This document shows, in pieces, positions 1 through 10,074 of a stretch of 64,000 bases of DNA. The stretch is from the NCBI RefSeq assembly GCF_030409685.1, contig NZ_JAUFQJ010000004.1, positions 744,001 to 808,000 of the forward strand, in the 5' to 3' direction. The notes below the pieces were generated by a model. That model did no database searches and was not told the origin of the DNA. It saw nothing but the letters and a program-made list of their open reading frames with translations. A program made the position numbers and the translations under genes. The stretch comes from Ferruginibacter paludis (GTDB lineage: Bacteria > Bacteroidota > Bacteroidia > Chitinophagales > Chitinophagaceae). Positions within the stretch are counted from its first letter, which is position 1. The number at the start of each line of letters is the position of its first letter.

Positions 1-50
1 TCACATGCCGCTATTCATTTATCTTTATAGCCTTATCAAAACACTGGCTG

Positions 51-3000
51 TTGAAGCATCCATTTTCTATACTTGTTTGCCTGCTTTGCTTTAATGCAAA
101 CCTGTTCAGCCAGTCATATTATTTTCGCCATTACCAGGTGGAGAACGGACTCAGCAACAATGCCACCATTTGTAGCCTGCAGGATAACAAGGGTTTTTTA
201 TGGTTTGGTACCAAAGACGGACTTGACCGCTTTGATGGCTATTCATTTAAAATTTTCAGGAATGCCCCCGACGACAGCGGCAGCATCGGCAATAATTTTA
301 TTCATTGCTTATATGAAGATCAGCAGGACGTTTTGTGGGTAGGTACCGAAAATGGTTTGTTTAAATACGATGCCGTAACCGAAAGTTTTATGCTGCTAAA
401 AGGCACTGCCGAAGGACCTATCCGGGATATCAGGATGGATAACAACGGTAATCTCTGGTATATATGGGGCTTTACTTTATACAGGTACAATGCGCAAAAA
501 AATAAAACAGTCCAGTTTCCCATTGCTCAATATTTTGAAGCGACGTCGCTTTGTATAGCGTCTGATCAAACCATCTGGATTTCTACTACCAGCGGTTTTA
601 TAAAAAAATACAATGCAGCAAATAATAGCTTCAGCAGTTATGATGTATTCAGTCATTCTCCTGCTGCGGTAAACAAATGGGTTGAACGGGTGTATGCAGT
701 AAGCGGCGGAAAAATATTGGTGGGCACTTCCAACCAGGGCGCCAAACTGTTCGATATACAAACCAATATTTACAAAGACATTCTTACTTACAACACCAAT
801 AAAATAGAAATATTCGTTCGCAATTTTGTACAAACATCTCCGGATGAATGCTGGATTGGTACAGAGTCTGGCATCTATATTTACAACCTTGTAAGCGGCC
901 ATGTCATCAACTTGCAAAAAAAATACAACGACCCCTACTCCATTTCTGATAATGCGGTGTATTGCTTTGTAAAAGATAAAGAAGGCAGCATTTGGGCCGG
1001 TACTTATTTCGGCGGCGTTAATTATTACCGCCAGCAGCATACCAGTTTTAAAAAATTCTTTCCACAGCCAAATGAAAATTCTATCAGTGGTAACGTGGTA
1101 AGAGAGATACACCAGGATCATTTTGGTAACCTGTGGATTGGCACCGAAGATGCAGGTTTAAACAAGTATGATACTGCAACCAGATTGTTTACACATTATC
1201 AACCTACGGGAGCCAAACAAAGCCTCGCAAGTACTAACATTCACGGCTTGCTGATAAGTGGTGACGAAGCCTGGATCGGCACTTTTGAAAACGGGCTGGA
1301 TGTGATGGATATTAAAACGGGCAAGGTTAAACAACATTATTACGGTGGCCCGGCACACGATTTAAAAAGCAATTTTATTTATTGCATTGCACAAATGCCT
1401 ACGGGCGAAATTATGGTAGGCACCACACAGGGTGCTTATCAATTTAATAAAGCGGCCAACAATTTCAGTCCGCTGCCGGGCTTGCCTTTGAATAACTGGT
1501 ACACCAATATTTTAAAAGATGAGAAAGGTATTATCTGGGCCAGCACCTATGGCAACGGCGTAAATTATTACAACACCAAAACAGGCACCAGTGGTAATTT
1601 TAGGCATGATGTAAAAAATAACAACAGCCTGAGTAATGACAGGGTGAACAGTATTTTTGAAGACAGCAAAAAAAATATCTGGTTTGCTACCGAAGGTGGT
1701 TTGTGCATGCTGAACAGAGACAGCAATAATTTTAAAAGGATCACAACTACCGACGGACTACCCAGTAATTTTATATTGAATTTGCTGGAAGATAAAAACA
1801 ATAATTTATGGATCAGCACATCCCGTGGATTGGTTTGTTTTACATCATCAACAGGGCAAATGGTTGTATACACCAGGGTGAACGGCATTTTAAGTGACCA
1901 GTTTAATTTTAACTCTGCCTTTAAAGACCAGGATGGACAAATGTATTTTGGTAGTGTAAAAGGGCTGATCAGTTTTCAGCCGGACGATTTTACAAAAGAT
2001 AGTTTTGTACCGCCCGTTTATATTACCGGTTTCCAGATTTTTAATAAAGAATTGTTGATTGCAAAAAATGGTTCGCCTTTAAAAAAATCCATTATAAGTA
2101 CCAATAAAATTGTGCTGAATAATAACCAATCTACTTTTAGTATTGACTTTGCTGCACTCAGTTACGCATCGCCTGAAATGTCAGAATACCAGTACCAGAT
2201 GGACGGGCTCGATAACAACTGGATCTACCTTAAAACAAACCGCAAAGTTTATTTTACTGAGCTCTCGCCCGGCACTTACACTTTTAAAGTAAAGGCAGCC
2301 AACAGCAGTGGCGTATGGAGTAAACAGGAAACAACTTTAACTATCGAAATATTGCCCCCCTGGTGGGCTACGGGCTGGGCCTTTGCAGCTTACATTGCCG
2401 CAACCGTTTTATTGATCTGGTATTTTGTGCGCAATTTTCACCGCCGTACCGAAGAAAAAAACAGGCGCAAAATTGAGTCGTTTGAAAGTGCCAAGGAAAA
2501 AGAAATCTTCCAGGCTAAGATTGAATTTTTTACCAATGTAGCACATGAAATAAGAACGCCCTTAACTCTCATAAAAGGGCCCCTGGAAAAAGTGATCCGC
2601 AATACGAAGGATATGCCGGTTATAAAAGACAGTCTTAGAATTATGGAGCGCAATACCGACCGGCTAATTGATCTTACCAACCAACTGCTTGATTTCAGGC
2701 AAACGGAAATAAAAGGATTTAGCCTGCATTGCGTAACAACGGATATCACAGAAATACTGGAAGATACCTTTACCAGCTTTAAGCCGCTGGCCGAACAAAA
2801 AAATTGTTCATTTACCATTGACCTGCCGGCAAAAAAACTTTTTGCCAGCGTTGACCTGGATGCATTCAACAAGATATTAACCAATCTTTTCAGCAATGCC
2901 ATCAAGTATTCAGCTACCAAAGTTGTTATACAATTGCTGCCCTTTAAAGAAACAGATACCACTTTCACCATCGAGGTTAAAAATGATGGCTATCTTGTTC

Positions 3001-3191
3001 CATATGAAATGAAGGATAAGATATTTGAACCTTTTTTCCGGTTGAAAGAAACGGAAAAACAAAAAGGCACCGGCATTGGTTTGGCGTTATCCCGTTCGCT
3101 GGTGCAGTTGCACAAAGGCATACTGGATATTAAAGCGCCTGAAAATGACATGAATGTTTTTTATCTTGTTATGCCGATCAACCAGGATTAA
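51..3191 (+). CDS. Propeller-type two-component sensor histidine kinase
   Basis: Sensor half of a hybrid two-component-like system. A signal peptide (about residues 1-21) is followed by many two-component propeller repeats (WIGT/WFAT-type motifs, about 30-640), a Y_Y_Y domain (about 690-765), one membrane segment (about 770-795), HisKA with H832 in the motif HEIRTPL, and HATPase_c with N box and GTGIGLALS. It ends after the kinase; the receiver and AraC parts are a separate gene 44 bases on, in another frame. In this family the periplasmic propeller usually senses a glycan fragment, but the ligand cannot be read here. The start is a TTG at 51; the frame stays open to the window edge, so an upstream ATG outside the window is possible. 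The kinase call is firm, the start is not. Confidence 0.9.
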   Translation: MKHPFSILVCLLCFNANLFSQSYYFRHYQVENGLSNNATICSLQDNKGFLWFGTKDGLDRFDGYSFKIFRNAPDDSGSIGNNFIHCLYEDQQDVLWVGTENGLFKYDAVTESFMLLKGTAEGPIRDIRMDNNGNLWYIWGFTLYRYNAQKNKTVQFPIAQYFEATSLCIASDQTIWISTTSGFIKKYNAANNSFSSYDVFSHSPAAVNKWVERVYAVSGGKILVGTSNQGAKLFDIQTNIYKDILTYNTNKIEIFVRNFVQTSPDECWIGTESGIYIYNLVSGHVINLQKKYNDPYSISDNAVYCFVKDKEGSIWAGTYFGGVNYYRQQHTSFKKFFPQPNENSISGNVVREIHQDHFGNLWIGTEDAGLNKYDTATRLFTHYQPTGAKQSLASTNIHGLLISGDEAWIGTFENGLDVMDIKTGKVKQHYYGGPAHDLKSNFIYCIAQMPTGEIMVGTTQGAYQFNKAANNFSPLPGLPLNNWYTNILKDEKGIIWASTYGNGVNYYNTKTGTSGNFRHDVKNNNSLSNDRVNSIFEDSKKNIWFATEGGLCMLNRDSNNFKRITTTDGLPSNFILNLLEDKNNNLWISTSRGLVCFTSSTGQMVVYTRVNGILSDQFNFNSAFKDQDGQMYFGSVKGLISFQPDDFTKDSFVPPVYITGFQIFNKELLIAKNGSPLKKSIISTNKIVLNNNQSTFSIDFAALSYASPEMSEYQYQMDGLDNNWIYLKTNRKVYFTELSPGTYTFKVKAANSSGVWSKQETTLTIEILPPWWATGWAFAAYIAATVLLIWYFVRNFHRRTEEKNRRKIESFESAKEKEIFQAKIEFFTNVAHEIRTPLTLIKGPLEKVIRNTKDMPVIKDSLRIMERNTDRLIDLTNQLLDFRQTEIKGFSLHCVTTDITEILEDTFTSFKPLAEQKNCSFTIDLPAKKLFASVDLDAFNKILTNLFSNAIKYSATKVVIQLLPFKETDTTFTIEVKNDGYLVPYEMKDKIFEPFFRLKETEKQKGTGIGLALSRSLVQLHKGILDIKAPENDMNVFYLVMPINQD

Positions 3192-3235
3192 CTGCAAGCG
3201 CAAAATTGAATGCGCCCGCCTGGATACAATAAACA

Positions 3236-4033
3236 ATGAATGATATGAAACCAACGCTATTGTTAGTGGATGATAATGAAGAGATACTTGAGTTTTTAGA
3301 GACTGAGTTAAATGAAAAGTATACGATTGTGAAAGCGATGGATGGTGAAGCTGCTTTGGAATTGCTGAGGCAGGAAGTAATACAACTGGTGATATCAGAT
3401 ATTATGATGCCGGTGATGGATGGTTTTGAATTGTGTAAAATTATTAAAACGAATTTTGAATACAGCCACATTCCGGTGATTTTGCTAACAGCAAAAAATA
3501 CACTACAGTCAAAAATACAGGGATTGGAAATTGGTGCGGATGCCTACATTGAAAAACCTTTTTCGCCGGAATACCTGCAGGTACAAATTGCCAACCTGCT
3601 GATGAACCGGGCTAAGATTAAAGAGTATTTTGTAAGCTCACCGCTGGTGCATATAAAAAGCATGGCACATACCAAAACGGATGAGTTGTTCTTGGAAAAA
3701 GTAAACGAAGCCGTATACGCCAACCTGGAAGATGCAGCGCTGGATGTTGAAAAACTGGCAAAGCTGATGAACATGAGCAAACCCACATTGTACCGGAAAA
3801 TTAAATCTATTTCCGATCTTACTCCCAATGAATTAATCAATATCACCCGGCTAAAAAAAGCAGCCGAATTACTGGTAGAAGGAAAGTATAAAATTTATGA
3901 AGTGGCTGATATGACCGGCTACGGATCTCAAACCAATTTTGGCAGAAATTTTCTGAAACAGTTTGGTATGACGCCGACAGATTACCTGGCTATGAAGCAG
4001 GCAAAAGCGCTTTCCAACGACCCGCCTGAATAA
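3236..4033 (+). CDS. Response regulator with receiver and AraC-type DNA-binding domains
   Basis: Transcription factor of 265 residues. The receiver domain (about 5-120) has the acidic pair D12/D13, phospho-acceptor D55 in the motif SDIMMP, and the conserved lysine in EKPFS. An AraC-type double helix-turn-helix follows at about 160-255 (LAKLMNMSKPTLYRKIK and the ending GMTPTDYLA). It is the natural partner of the kinase directly upstream; together they have every domain of a Bacteroidota hybrid two-component system, in two polypeptides. ATG at 3236 is used; an ATG three codons later would also work. The likely target is a nearby polysaccharide or hydrolase gene such as the serine hydrolase at 4086, which is inference from position only. 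Confidence 0.92.
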   Translation: MNDMKPTLLLVDDNEEILEFLETELNEKYTIVKAMDGEAALELLRQEVIQLVISDIMMPVMDGFELCKIIKTNFEYSHIPVILLTAKNTLQSKIQGLEIGADAYIEKPFSPEYLQVQIANLLMNRAKIKEYFVSSPLVHIKSMAHTKTDELFLEKVNEAVYANLEDAALDVEKLAKLMNMSKPTLYRKIKSISDLTPNELINITRLKKAAELLVEGKYKIYEVADMTGYGSQTNFGRNFLKQFGMTPTDYLAMKQAKALSNDPPE

Positions 4034-4085
4034 TCTGCTTATTACTGGAACATAATAACTCTTAATCAAGCAAAACATTTCAAAA

Positions 4086-5621
4086 ATGAGAACCCATTCT
4101 TTAACTGCCTTGTTATTTCTGGCTGTATTATCTGCCGGATTAACCAATCATTCATTTGCACAAACTGATGGTCACAGGGCGACCGCTATTGAATCCACGT
4201 TTCCGGTTTTGGACCAGATAGTTAAAGCATATGCAGAGAAGAATCATTTGCCGGGCTTTACTTTTGGGTTAGTGGTGGATGGCAGACTGGTGCATACTTA
4301 TAGCCTGGGTTATACAGACATTGATAAAAAAACGCTGGTCACCACGCAGTCCGTTTTCAGGATTGCTTCCATGACAAAAAGCTTTACCGCGATGGCCATT
4401 TTAAAACTGCGGGATGACGGTAAATTACAACTGGATGATTTGGTAGAAAAGTATATTCCAGAGATGAAAGGCCAGCATTATCTTACTTCCGATGCGGCAC
4501 CAGCTACCATCCGCAATTTGCTTACACATGCAGCAGGTTTCCCGGAAGATAATCCCTGGGGCGACCGGCAGCTGGCGGTTTCAGATAATGAAATGCTGGC
4601 CATGATAAAAAAAGGCATTTCTTTTTCCAACGTACCCGGTATTGCGTATGAATACAGCAATATGGGTTTTGCCATGCTGGACTATATCATCAAAAAGGTA
4701 TCCGGGCAAACGTATGAAAAATACATTACCAGCAATATTTTGTTGCCGCTGGGAATGACGCATACTTACTGGAATTACAAAGAGGTGCCCCCAAATCAGC
4801 TGGCACATGGCTACAGCTGGCTGAATGGCAACTGGGTAGAACAACCTCTGCTCGGTGATGGAGCCTACGGTGCTATGGGCGGAATGATTACTACCATGGG
4901 TGACTTTAGCAAATACCTGCAGCTGCACCTTGCAGCCTGGCCTCCCCGCAGTGACAAAGAAACCGGGCCAGTTAAAAGAAGCTCCCTTCGTGAAATGCAC
5001 CATGCATGGAACCTGGGCACATTTGACCCCAATTATAAATATCCTTCCGGCCGCGGATGCCCTGTTTTACTGGCATACGGCTATGGCCTAAATTACACCA
5101 AAGATTGTGAGCAAAGAGTAATAGTTGGCCACAGTGGTGGTCTGCCGGGCTTTGGCAGCAACTGGCGGATATTACCGGATTACGGAATTGGTGTAATCGC
5201 TTTCAGTAACCTTACCTATGCACCTGCGAGTACTTTTAATATGCAGGCGATTGATACCATTATTACACTGGCGAAATTGCAACCCATCCCGGTTCCGGTT
5301 TCGCCAGTTTTAAATAAAAGAAAAAACCAGTTGATAAAATTGTTACCGCAATGGAATGATGCTGCGGCAACCGGCATTTTTGCCGCCAATTTTTTTATGG
5401 ATTATTTTCCAGATGAACTTAAAAAAGAAGCAACGGCTATATTTGACGCGGCTGGTAAAATAATACAGGTAGATGATTTTGTTGCGACCAATAACTTACG
5501 GGGATCATTTTTAATGGAAGGAGAAAAAGCAAACATCCAAATCAGCTTTACACTGACGCCGGAAAACCCCGCGTTGATACAGGAGTATCATATCAAGCTG
5601 GTGGAGAAAGTTCTTAAGTAG
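4086..5621 (+). CDS. Secreted serine hydrolase of the class C beta-lactamase / penicillin-binding family
   Basis: A signal peptide (about 1-26, ending SFAQ) precedes a beta-lactamase-fold domain with the three expected motifs: SxxK (S95-M-T-K98), YSN (Y190-S-N192) and HSG near residue 348 (GHSGGLPGFG). At 511 residues it is longer than the roughly 350-400-residue core, with an extra C-terminal domain after about 400. Members act as esterases, D-aminopeptidases or peptidases in the periplasm; the substrate cannot be told from the sequence. It lies 52 bases after the AraC response regulator on the same strand, so it could belong to that transcription unit. Confidence 0.88.
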   Translation: MRTHSLTALLFLAVLSAGLTNHSFAQTDGHRATAIESTFPVLDQIVKAYAEKNHLPGFTFGLVVDGRLVHTYSLGYTDIDKKTLVTTQSVFRIASMTKSFTAMAILKLRDDGKLQLDDLVEKYIPEMKGQHYLTSDAAPATIRNLLTHAAGFPEDNPWGDRQLAVSDNEMLAMIKKGISFSNVPGIAYEYSNMGFAMLDYIIKKVSGQTYEKYITSNILLPLGMTHTYWNYKEVPPNQLAHGYSWLNGNWVEQPLLGDGAYGAMGGMITTMGDFSKYLQLHLAAWPPRSDKETGPVKRSSLREMHHAWNLGTFDPNYKYPSGRGCPVLLAYGYGLNYTKDCEQRVIVGHSGGLPGFGSNWRILPDYGIGVIAFSNLTYAPASTFNMQAIDTIITLAKLQPIPVPVSPVLNKRKNQLIKLLPQWNDAAATGIFAANFFMDYFPDELKKEATAIFDAAGKIIQVDDFVATNNLRGSFLMEGEKANIQISFTLTPENPALIQEYHIKLVEKVLK

Positions 5622-5660
5622 TATGCAACGAAACATTTGCGGCGTTTTGTAAAACTACAC

Positions 5661-6371
5661 TCAATCATTTTTTGGAACGGCAGTACCTGGCACAAAATTT
5701 AAAAATGAATTAAAAGAAGCGCTGTATTTTTTTGTGTCAACCTTAAAATAAAAAGCGCCTTTTTTTGAATTCAGTTTGTCTTTGTCTTTTAATTTAACCA
5801 GCAGTTTTGTAGATAATAATTTGCGGTTAAAATTCCCTTTATCAAATTCCGTATTGTAGACGGCCTGGTACAAATGCTGCAGTTGTGGCATGGTAAATTT
5901 ATCCGGTAATAATTCAAACAGCAATGGATGCAGCGCCGCTTTGTAACGCAGTTTTTCTTTGGCCAGTTCCACCATTTTGTTATGGTCAAAAATCAGGTCA
6001 GGTAATTCGTTGATGGGGAACCAGGCCGGGTGATAATCTTCATTGATCTGCTGCCTGTATTTTTGAATATCAATTAAGGCGAAATAGGCAACTGATATGG
6101 TACGTTCCATTGTGTCGCGGTCTGGTTCGGCAAAAGTATTCAATTGTTCCATGTACACGCCATCTAGGCCGGTCAGTTCTTTCAACACCCTTACAGCGGC
6201 GCCTTCAGCACTTTCATTCTCACCAACAAATCCACCTACCAGGCTCCATTGTCCTTTGTAGGGTTCAAAACTTCTTTGGATTACAAGCAGTTTCAAATCC
6301 TGCCCGTCGTACCCGAAAATGATACAATCCACGGCAAATAAAAATCGCTTTTGTTGAGCATATCGTCGCAT
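5661..6371 (-). CDS. araR: Nudix-family transcriptional regulator of arabinose use (AraR type)
   Basis: A Nudix domain (about 10-135) is followed by a winged-helix DNA-binding domain (about 140-225), the layout of the NrtR/AraR regulators of Bacteroidota. The Nudix box starting near residue 47 is degenerate: the glutamates of the REuxEE core are replaced (RVLKELTG), so hydrolysis is unlikely and the domain probably serves as a sugar sensor. It is last in the arabinose operon, after the symporter, which supports control of these genes. I chose the ATG at 6371; a TTG at 6392 would add seven residues. The name rests on architecture and neighbours, not on a database match. Confidence 0.85.
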   Translation of the reverse strand: MRRYAQQKRFLFAVDCIIFGYDGQDLKLLVIQRSFEPYKGQWSLVGGFVGENESAEGAAVRVLKELTGLDGVYMEQLNTFAEPDRDTMERTISVAYFALIDIQKYRQQINEDYHPAWFPINELPDLIFDHNKMVELAKEKLRYKAALHPLLFELLPDKFTMPQLQHLYQAVYNTEFDKGNFNRKLLSTKLLVKLKDKDKLNSKKGAFYFKVDTKKYSASFNSFLNFVPGTAVPKND

Positions 6372-6514
6372 AGCAATCAAATCTTGTTTCAAACTGGCAA
6401 CTAATTTAATTCCATTTTATTAAAAATGAAACAGTAAAAAAAGGGTGTCGCTCTTCAGTAAAAAATTGGATGAAAATACAAATACTATTCAAATGGCGCC
6501 GCACTATCTACAAC

Positions 6515-6573
6515 TGTACAAGAGTGCGACGCCAATGAACCTGATTTGAAATACTAAAGCCTGGACAAAAAAT
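6515..6573 (+). repeat. Dispersed intergenic repeat, copy A
   Basis: Begins TGTACAAGAGTGCGACGCCA and ends near GCCTGGACAA, close to copy B (13020) and copy C (25203). It lies 21 bases beyond the symporter stop codon and partly overlaps the hairpin at 6552-6582. A degenerate reverse copy of the core (GGTGTCGCTCTT) sits 70 bases away at 6444-6455, so the element may be part of a larger inverted repeat. Confidence 0.65.
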
Positions 6574-6582
6574 GCTTTAGTA
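6552..6582 (-). terminator. Hairpin after the arabinose symporter gene
   Basis: Perfect 9-bp arms TACTAAAGC and GCTTTAGTA with a 13-base loop, 11 bases past the symporter stop. There is no good U tract on the minus strand, so it may be an RNA-processing or attenuating hairpin between symporter and araR rather than a full terminator. Confidence 0.4.
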
Positions 6583-6593
6583 ACTTTTTTATT

Positions 6594-8279
6594 TTACCAG
6601 AACTTAACGTACAACGCCGCGATGATCAGCAACGTGATTACAATAAGCGCTGTGGTTTGCGGCTTTAACTTAAACATTTCTGTATCCAGTTCGAATGCTT
6701 TCGGATTTACTTTTGGTCCGGCAAAGCTGATGGCAATCATGGTGATCATGGTGAACAAAAATGACAAGCCCATGCAAATATGGAACGGTATTTCGAACCC
6801 ACCTTTACCGTTTGGATATGCGGTGTAAAAGAAGGTATCTTTACCAAATATAGCTGGTGCAAATTCATTGAATAATACAGATAATAAAAAGCCCATCAAT
6901 ACCCCGGTGATGGCTGCAGTACCGGTGGTGCGTTTCCAGAACATACCTAAAAAGAACATGGCGAAAACACCCGGGCTGATGAAGCCGGTATATTTTTGAA
7001 TGTAGGTAAAACCACCCACGCCACCAATGCCTAATAAATCATTCCATGTAAATAATACGGCCAATATCATCGCTGCGAATACAGCGATTCTTCCGGTGTA
7101 TACCTGCTTGCGTTCATCCGCATCTTTCTGGAAATATTTTTTATGAATATCCAATGTATAAATGGTGGAAATACTATTTACTTTACCAGCAAGCGATGCA
7201 ACGATAGCTGCTGTTAAGGCAGCTACTGACAATCCTTTTAGACCGGTTGGTAAAAACGTTAACACGGCTGAGTAAGCACCATCCTTTCCACCTGCCAGCT
7301 GTGGTAAGTGGTTTCCTTTGTACAAAACAAATGCGGCGATACCAGGCAACATTACGATCAACGGCATAAACAATTTAAGGATACCGGCGAATAAAATACC
7401 GGTACGGGCTGTCTGCAAATCCGCACCCAGTGCACGTTGTGTGATGTACTGGTTACAACCCCAGTAATTTAAATTGATGATCCAGATACCTGCAGCGTAA
7501 GAAAGCAGGCCCGGGAAAGTAAGGTACTTATTGATATCATTTTGTGAAGAGGCTGCTGTTGGTTTTGGAATAATCATTTTAAAATGTTCCGGCGCTTCAT
7601 GCAATAACACTTTAAATCCGGCAATGGCATTCTGACCCACTCCAAAATATTCTCCCACTGTTGTAAGGGCAATATACGTGGTAACCAAACCGCCAATAAT
7701 TAACACGGCTACTTGTATTACATCGGTATACGCAACTACCTTCATACCGCCCAACGATATCAGCAATGCAAAGATGGAAAGCCCCACCATAATGTAGTGC
7801 AGGTATCCGCCGCCGGCGATACCATTGATGGCAACCGCACCTAAATATAAGATGGAAGTGAGGTTTACAAACACATACAAAAACAACCAGAACACCGCCA
7901 TGATCAGGGCCACGGATTCGTTATAACGTGTCTTTAAAAACTGGGGCATGGTGTAAATATGGTTCTTCAGGTAAACCGGGATAAACCACACCGCCACAAT
8001 GATCAGTGCGATCGCTGCAAGCCATTCATAAGCGGCCACTGCGATACCTAAAAAGAACCCTTCACCGCTCATGCCGATAAACTGTTCTGCGGAAATATTC
8101 GATGCAATCAGGGAGGCACCGATGGCCCACCAGGTAAGTGTTCCTTCTGCCAAAAAATAGGCTTTGGCATCGTGTTCATTTTTTTTGCGTTTACGGTAAA
8201 TGGTATAACCATAACCCGCTACAATTATAAAGTAAACAATGAATACAACGTAATCGGCAAAAGCAAGGTTCTTATTCAT
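6594..8279 (-). CDS. Sodium/solute symporter (SSS family), probable L-arabinose transporter
   Basis: Integral membrane protein of 561 residues with about 14 hydrophobic segments and the SSS-family signature region (NISAEQFIGMSGEGF near residue 63). It resembles the SGLT-like sugar/sodium cotransporters. It lies 58 bases after araA and before araR on the same strand, so uptake of arabinose is the most economical role, with sodium as driving ion by family knowledge. I chose the ATG at 8279 rather than a TTG two codons upstream. Confidence 0.88.
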   Translation of the reverse strand: MNKNLAFADYVVFIVYFIIVAGYGYTIYRKRKKNEHDAKAYFLAEGTLTWWAIGASLIASNISAEQFIGMSGEGFFLGIAVAAYEWLAAIALIIVAVWFIPVYLKNHIYTMPQFLKTRYNESVALIMAVFWLFLYVFVNLTSILYLGAVAINGIAGGGYLHYIMVGLSIFALLISLGGMKVVAYTDVIQVAVLIIGGLVTTYIALTTVGEYFGVGQNAIAGFKVLLHEAPEHFKMIIPKPTAASSQNDINKYLTFPGLLSYAAGIWIINLNYWGCNQYITQRALGADLQTARTGILFAGILKLFMPLIVMLPGIAAFVLYKGNHLPQLAGGKDGAYSAVLTFLPTGLKGLSVAALTAAIVASLAGKVNSISTIYTLDIHKKYFQKDADERKQVYTGRIAVFAAMILAVLFTWNDLLGIGGVGGFTYIQKYTGFISPGVFAMFFLGMFWKRTTGTAAITGVLMGFLLSVLFNEFAPAIFGKDTFFYTAYPNGKGGFEIPFHICMGLSFLFTMITMIAISFAGPKVNPKAFELDTEMFKLKPQTTALIVITLLIIAALYVKFW

Positions 8280-8337
8280 AAGCAAGCAAGTTTGATTGTT
8301 TTAAGGAGCATTAAATTTTAGATTTGTAATGATAAGA

Positions 8338-9837
8338 TTATTTATTGATTTGGTAAAACACTTCATTCCACCGCAGCTCGTTTTTAAACTGGTAGAGGTT
8401 GGTGTCTTTTCCTATTAATGTAAACTCTATCCCTGCCATATCAGCAAAATCCTGCAGGTGGGTAGCGGTTAAATTCTGACTGTAACCCGTATGGTGTGCA
8501 CCACCGGCAAGTATCCACGCAGCACAACCTGTTTTCATATCAGGCATTGGCTTCCACAAAACCCGTGCTACCGGCAGCTTTGGCAAGTCGTGCAACGGCA
8601 CCACGGCTTCTACTTCGTTCACCAGCAACCTGAAACGGTTACCCATATCAATCAGTGATGCATTTAAAGCAGGTCCGCCTGTAGCATTAAATACGAGTCT
8701 AACCGGGTCAGCCTTGCCGCCGATTCCCAACGGGTGAATCTGGCAGCTTGGTTTGCCATGCGCAATAGAAGGACAAATTTCCAGCATATGAGAACCCAGC
8801 ACCATCGGATTTTCCGGATCGAAATGATAGGTATAATCTTCCATGAAAGAATTGCCACCGGGTAAGCCACTGCCCATTACTTTCATGGCTCTTACCAGTG
8901 CAGCTGTTTTCCAGTCGCCCTCGCCGGCGAAGCCGTATCCATCCGCCATCAGCCTTTGTGCCGCAATGCCGGGCAATTGTGTCATGCCATGCAGGTCTTC
9001 AAATGTATCTGTAAAACCTTTGTAATTGCCTGCTTCCAAAAAGGTACGCAGACCGATTTCTATTTTAGCCGCATCTCTTAATGAGCTGTATTGTGCACCA
9101 CCCTTGAGCAGTGATGGCACCAGCGTGTAAGCCGCTTCGTATTCTTCAATCAGGCTGTCAATAGCTGCCTCAGTTGTTTCATTGATCACTTTAACAAGGT
9201 CGCCGATGCCATGTGTATTCACCGCATATCCAAACTTATATTCCGCTTCTACTTTGTCGCCATCGGTTACTGCTACAAAGCGCATGTTGTCGCCAAAGCG
9301 GACAAACTTCGCACCCTGCCAATCGTTCCATCCTGCCGCAGCACGGCTGAACGTATTTAGTTCTTCCAGTACTTCCGGATCCTGCCAGTGACCTACAACT
9401 ACCTTCCTGTTTTTGCGCATGCGGCTTACCATAAAACCAAATTCACGGTCGCCGTGTGCACTCTGGTTCAGGTTCATAAAGTCCATGTCAATATCGTTCC
9501 AGGGAATGTCGCGGTTAAACTGCGTATGCAAATGACACAACGGTTTCTGCAAAATTTTCAATCCGCCGATCCACATTTTAGCAGGCGAAAAAGTATGCAT
9601 CCAGGCGATGATACCGATACAATTTTTTGTAGTGTTGGCCTGTTCGCAGATACTGTAAATTTCTTCGGTACTTTTTACTGTGGGTTTAAACACCACCCTT
9701 ACCGGAATTTGTTTGGCATCATTTAAAGATGCTGCAATGATGGTAGAATGTTCCGCTACTTTCTTCAAGGTTTCTTCTCCATATAAATGCTGGCTGCCGG
9801 TTACAAACCAAACTTCAAATTCTTTTAAGTCTATCAT
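8338..9837 (-). CDS. araA: L-arabinose isomerase
   Basis: 499 residues, the usual AraA length. The start [13 protein letters not shown] and the interior [12 protein letters not shown] and [12 protein letters not shown] regions are characteristic of the family. It converts L-arabinose to L-ribulose in the cytosol using a divalent metal (Mn2+ in characterised members). It is fourth in the operon, followed closely by the symporter. The 237 bases upstream hold a degenerate tandem repeat and one dispersed repeat, leaving room for a second promoter or processing site. Confidence 0.96.
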   Translation of the reverse strand: MIDLKEFEVWFVTGSQHLYGEETLKKVAEHSTIIAASLNDAKQIPVRVVFKPTVKSTEEIYSICEQANTTKNCIGIIAWMHTFSPAKMWIGGLKILQKPLCHLHTQFNRDIPWNDIDMDFMNLNQSAHGDREFGFMVSRMRKNRKVVVGHWQDPEVLEELNTFSRAAAGWNDWQGAKFVRFGDNMRFVAVTDGDKVEAEYKFGYAVNTHGIGDLVKVINETTEAAIDSLIEEYEAAYTLVPSLLKGGAQYSSLRDAAKIEIGLRTFLEAGNYKGFTDTFEDLHGMTQLPGIAAQRLMADGYGFAGEGDWKTAALVRAMKVMGSGLPGGNSFMEDYTYHFDPENPMVLGSHMLEICPSIAHGKPSCQIHPLGIGGKADPVRLVFNATGGPALNASLIDMGNRFRLLVNEVEAVVPLHDLPKLPVARVLWKPMPDMKTGCAAWILAGGAHHTGYSQNLTATHLQDFADMAGIEFTLIGKDTNLYQFKNELRWNEVFYQINK

Positions 9838-9840
9838 GTC

Positions 9841-9903
9841 GTTATTTTTTTGCCGTCAGGCGTTAGTACGTTTTATTATTTTTTGCCGTTGATGCGTTTT
9901 ATT
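9841..9903. repeat. Degenerate ~32-bp tandem repeat upstream of araA
   Basis: Two neighbouring units share ATTTTTTGCCGT followed by GCGTT or GCGTTTTATTATTTT, directly in front of the araA start codon (ATG at 9837 on the minus strand). It would fall in the araA leader; its function is unknown. Confidence 0.4.
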
Positions 9904-9931
9904 ATTTTACCAGCTGAAGTACATAGCTCAG

Positions 9932-9983
9932 CATCATTGTGTCACTCACTTGTACTGTTTCAGCTTTTTTGAACTTTTATTAT
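9932..9983 (+). repeat. Dispersed intergenic repeat, copy E
   Basis: Starts CATCATTGTGTCACTCACTT and runs through a TTTTTTGAACTTTTATTA tail. Copy F (26671) matches along almost the whole stretch, and copy G (35563) matches the first part. Its reverse complement resembles the core of copies A-C. It lies between GH127 and araA. Confidence 0.6.
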
Positions 9984-10074
9984 GTTTTGCAGTTGCGGTC
10001 GGCACCGTATGTCAGACCGCATTTTATTCTCTTTCTTTCAATAAACGGTCTGACCTTCGGTACCGACCGCTTTT

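Noticed and set aside
477..1121. 214-codon minus-strand open frame in the propeller region
   Set aside because: It lies wholly inside the well-supported sensor kinase gene and has no recognisable domain.
3178..3236. Kinase/receiver split as a frameshift or sequencing error
   Set aside because: The kinase ends at a normal C-terminus, and the receiver has its own ATG and starts at the domain boundary.
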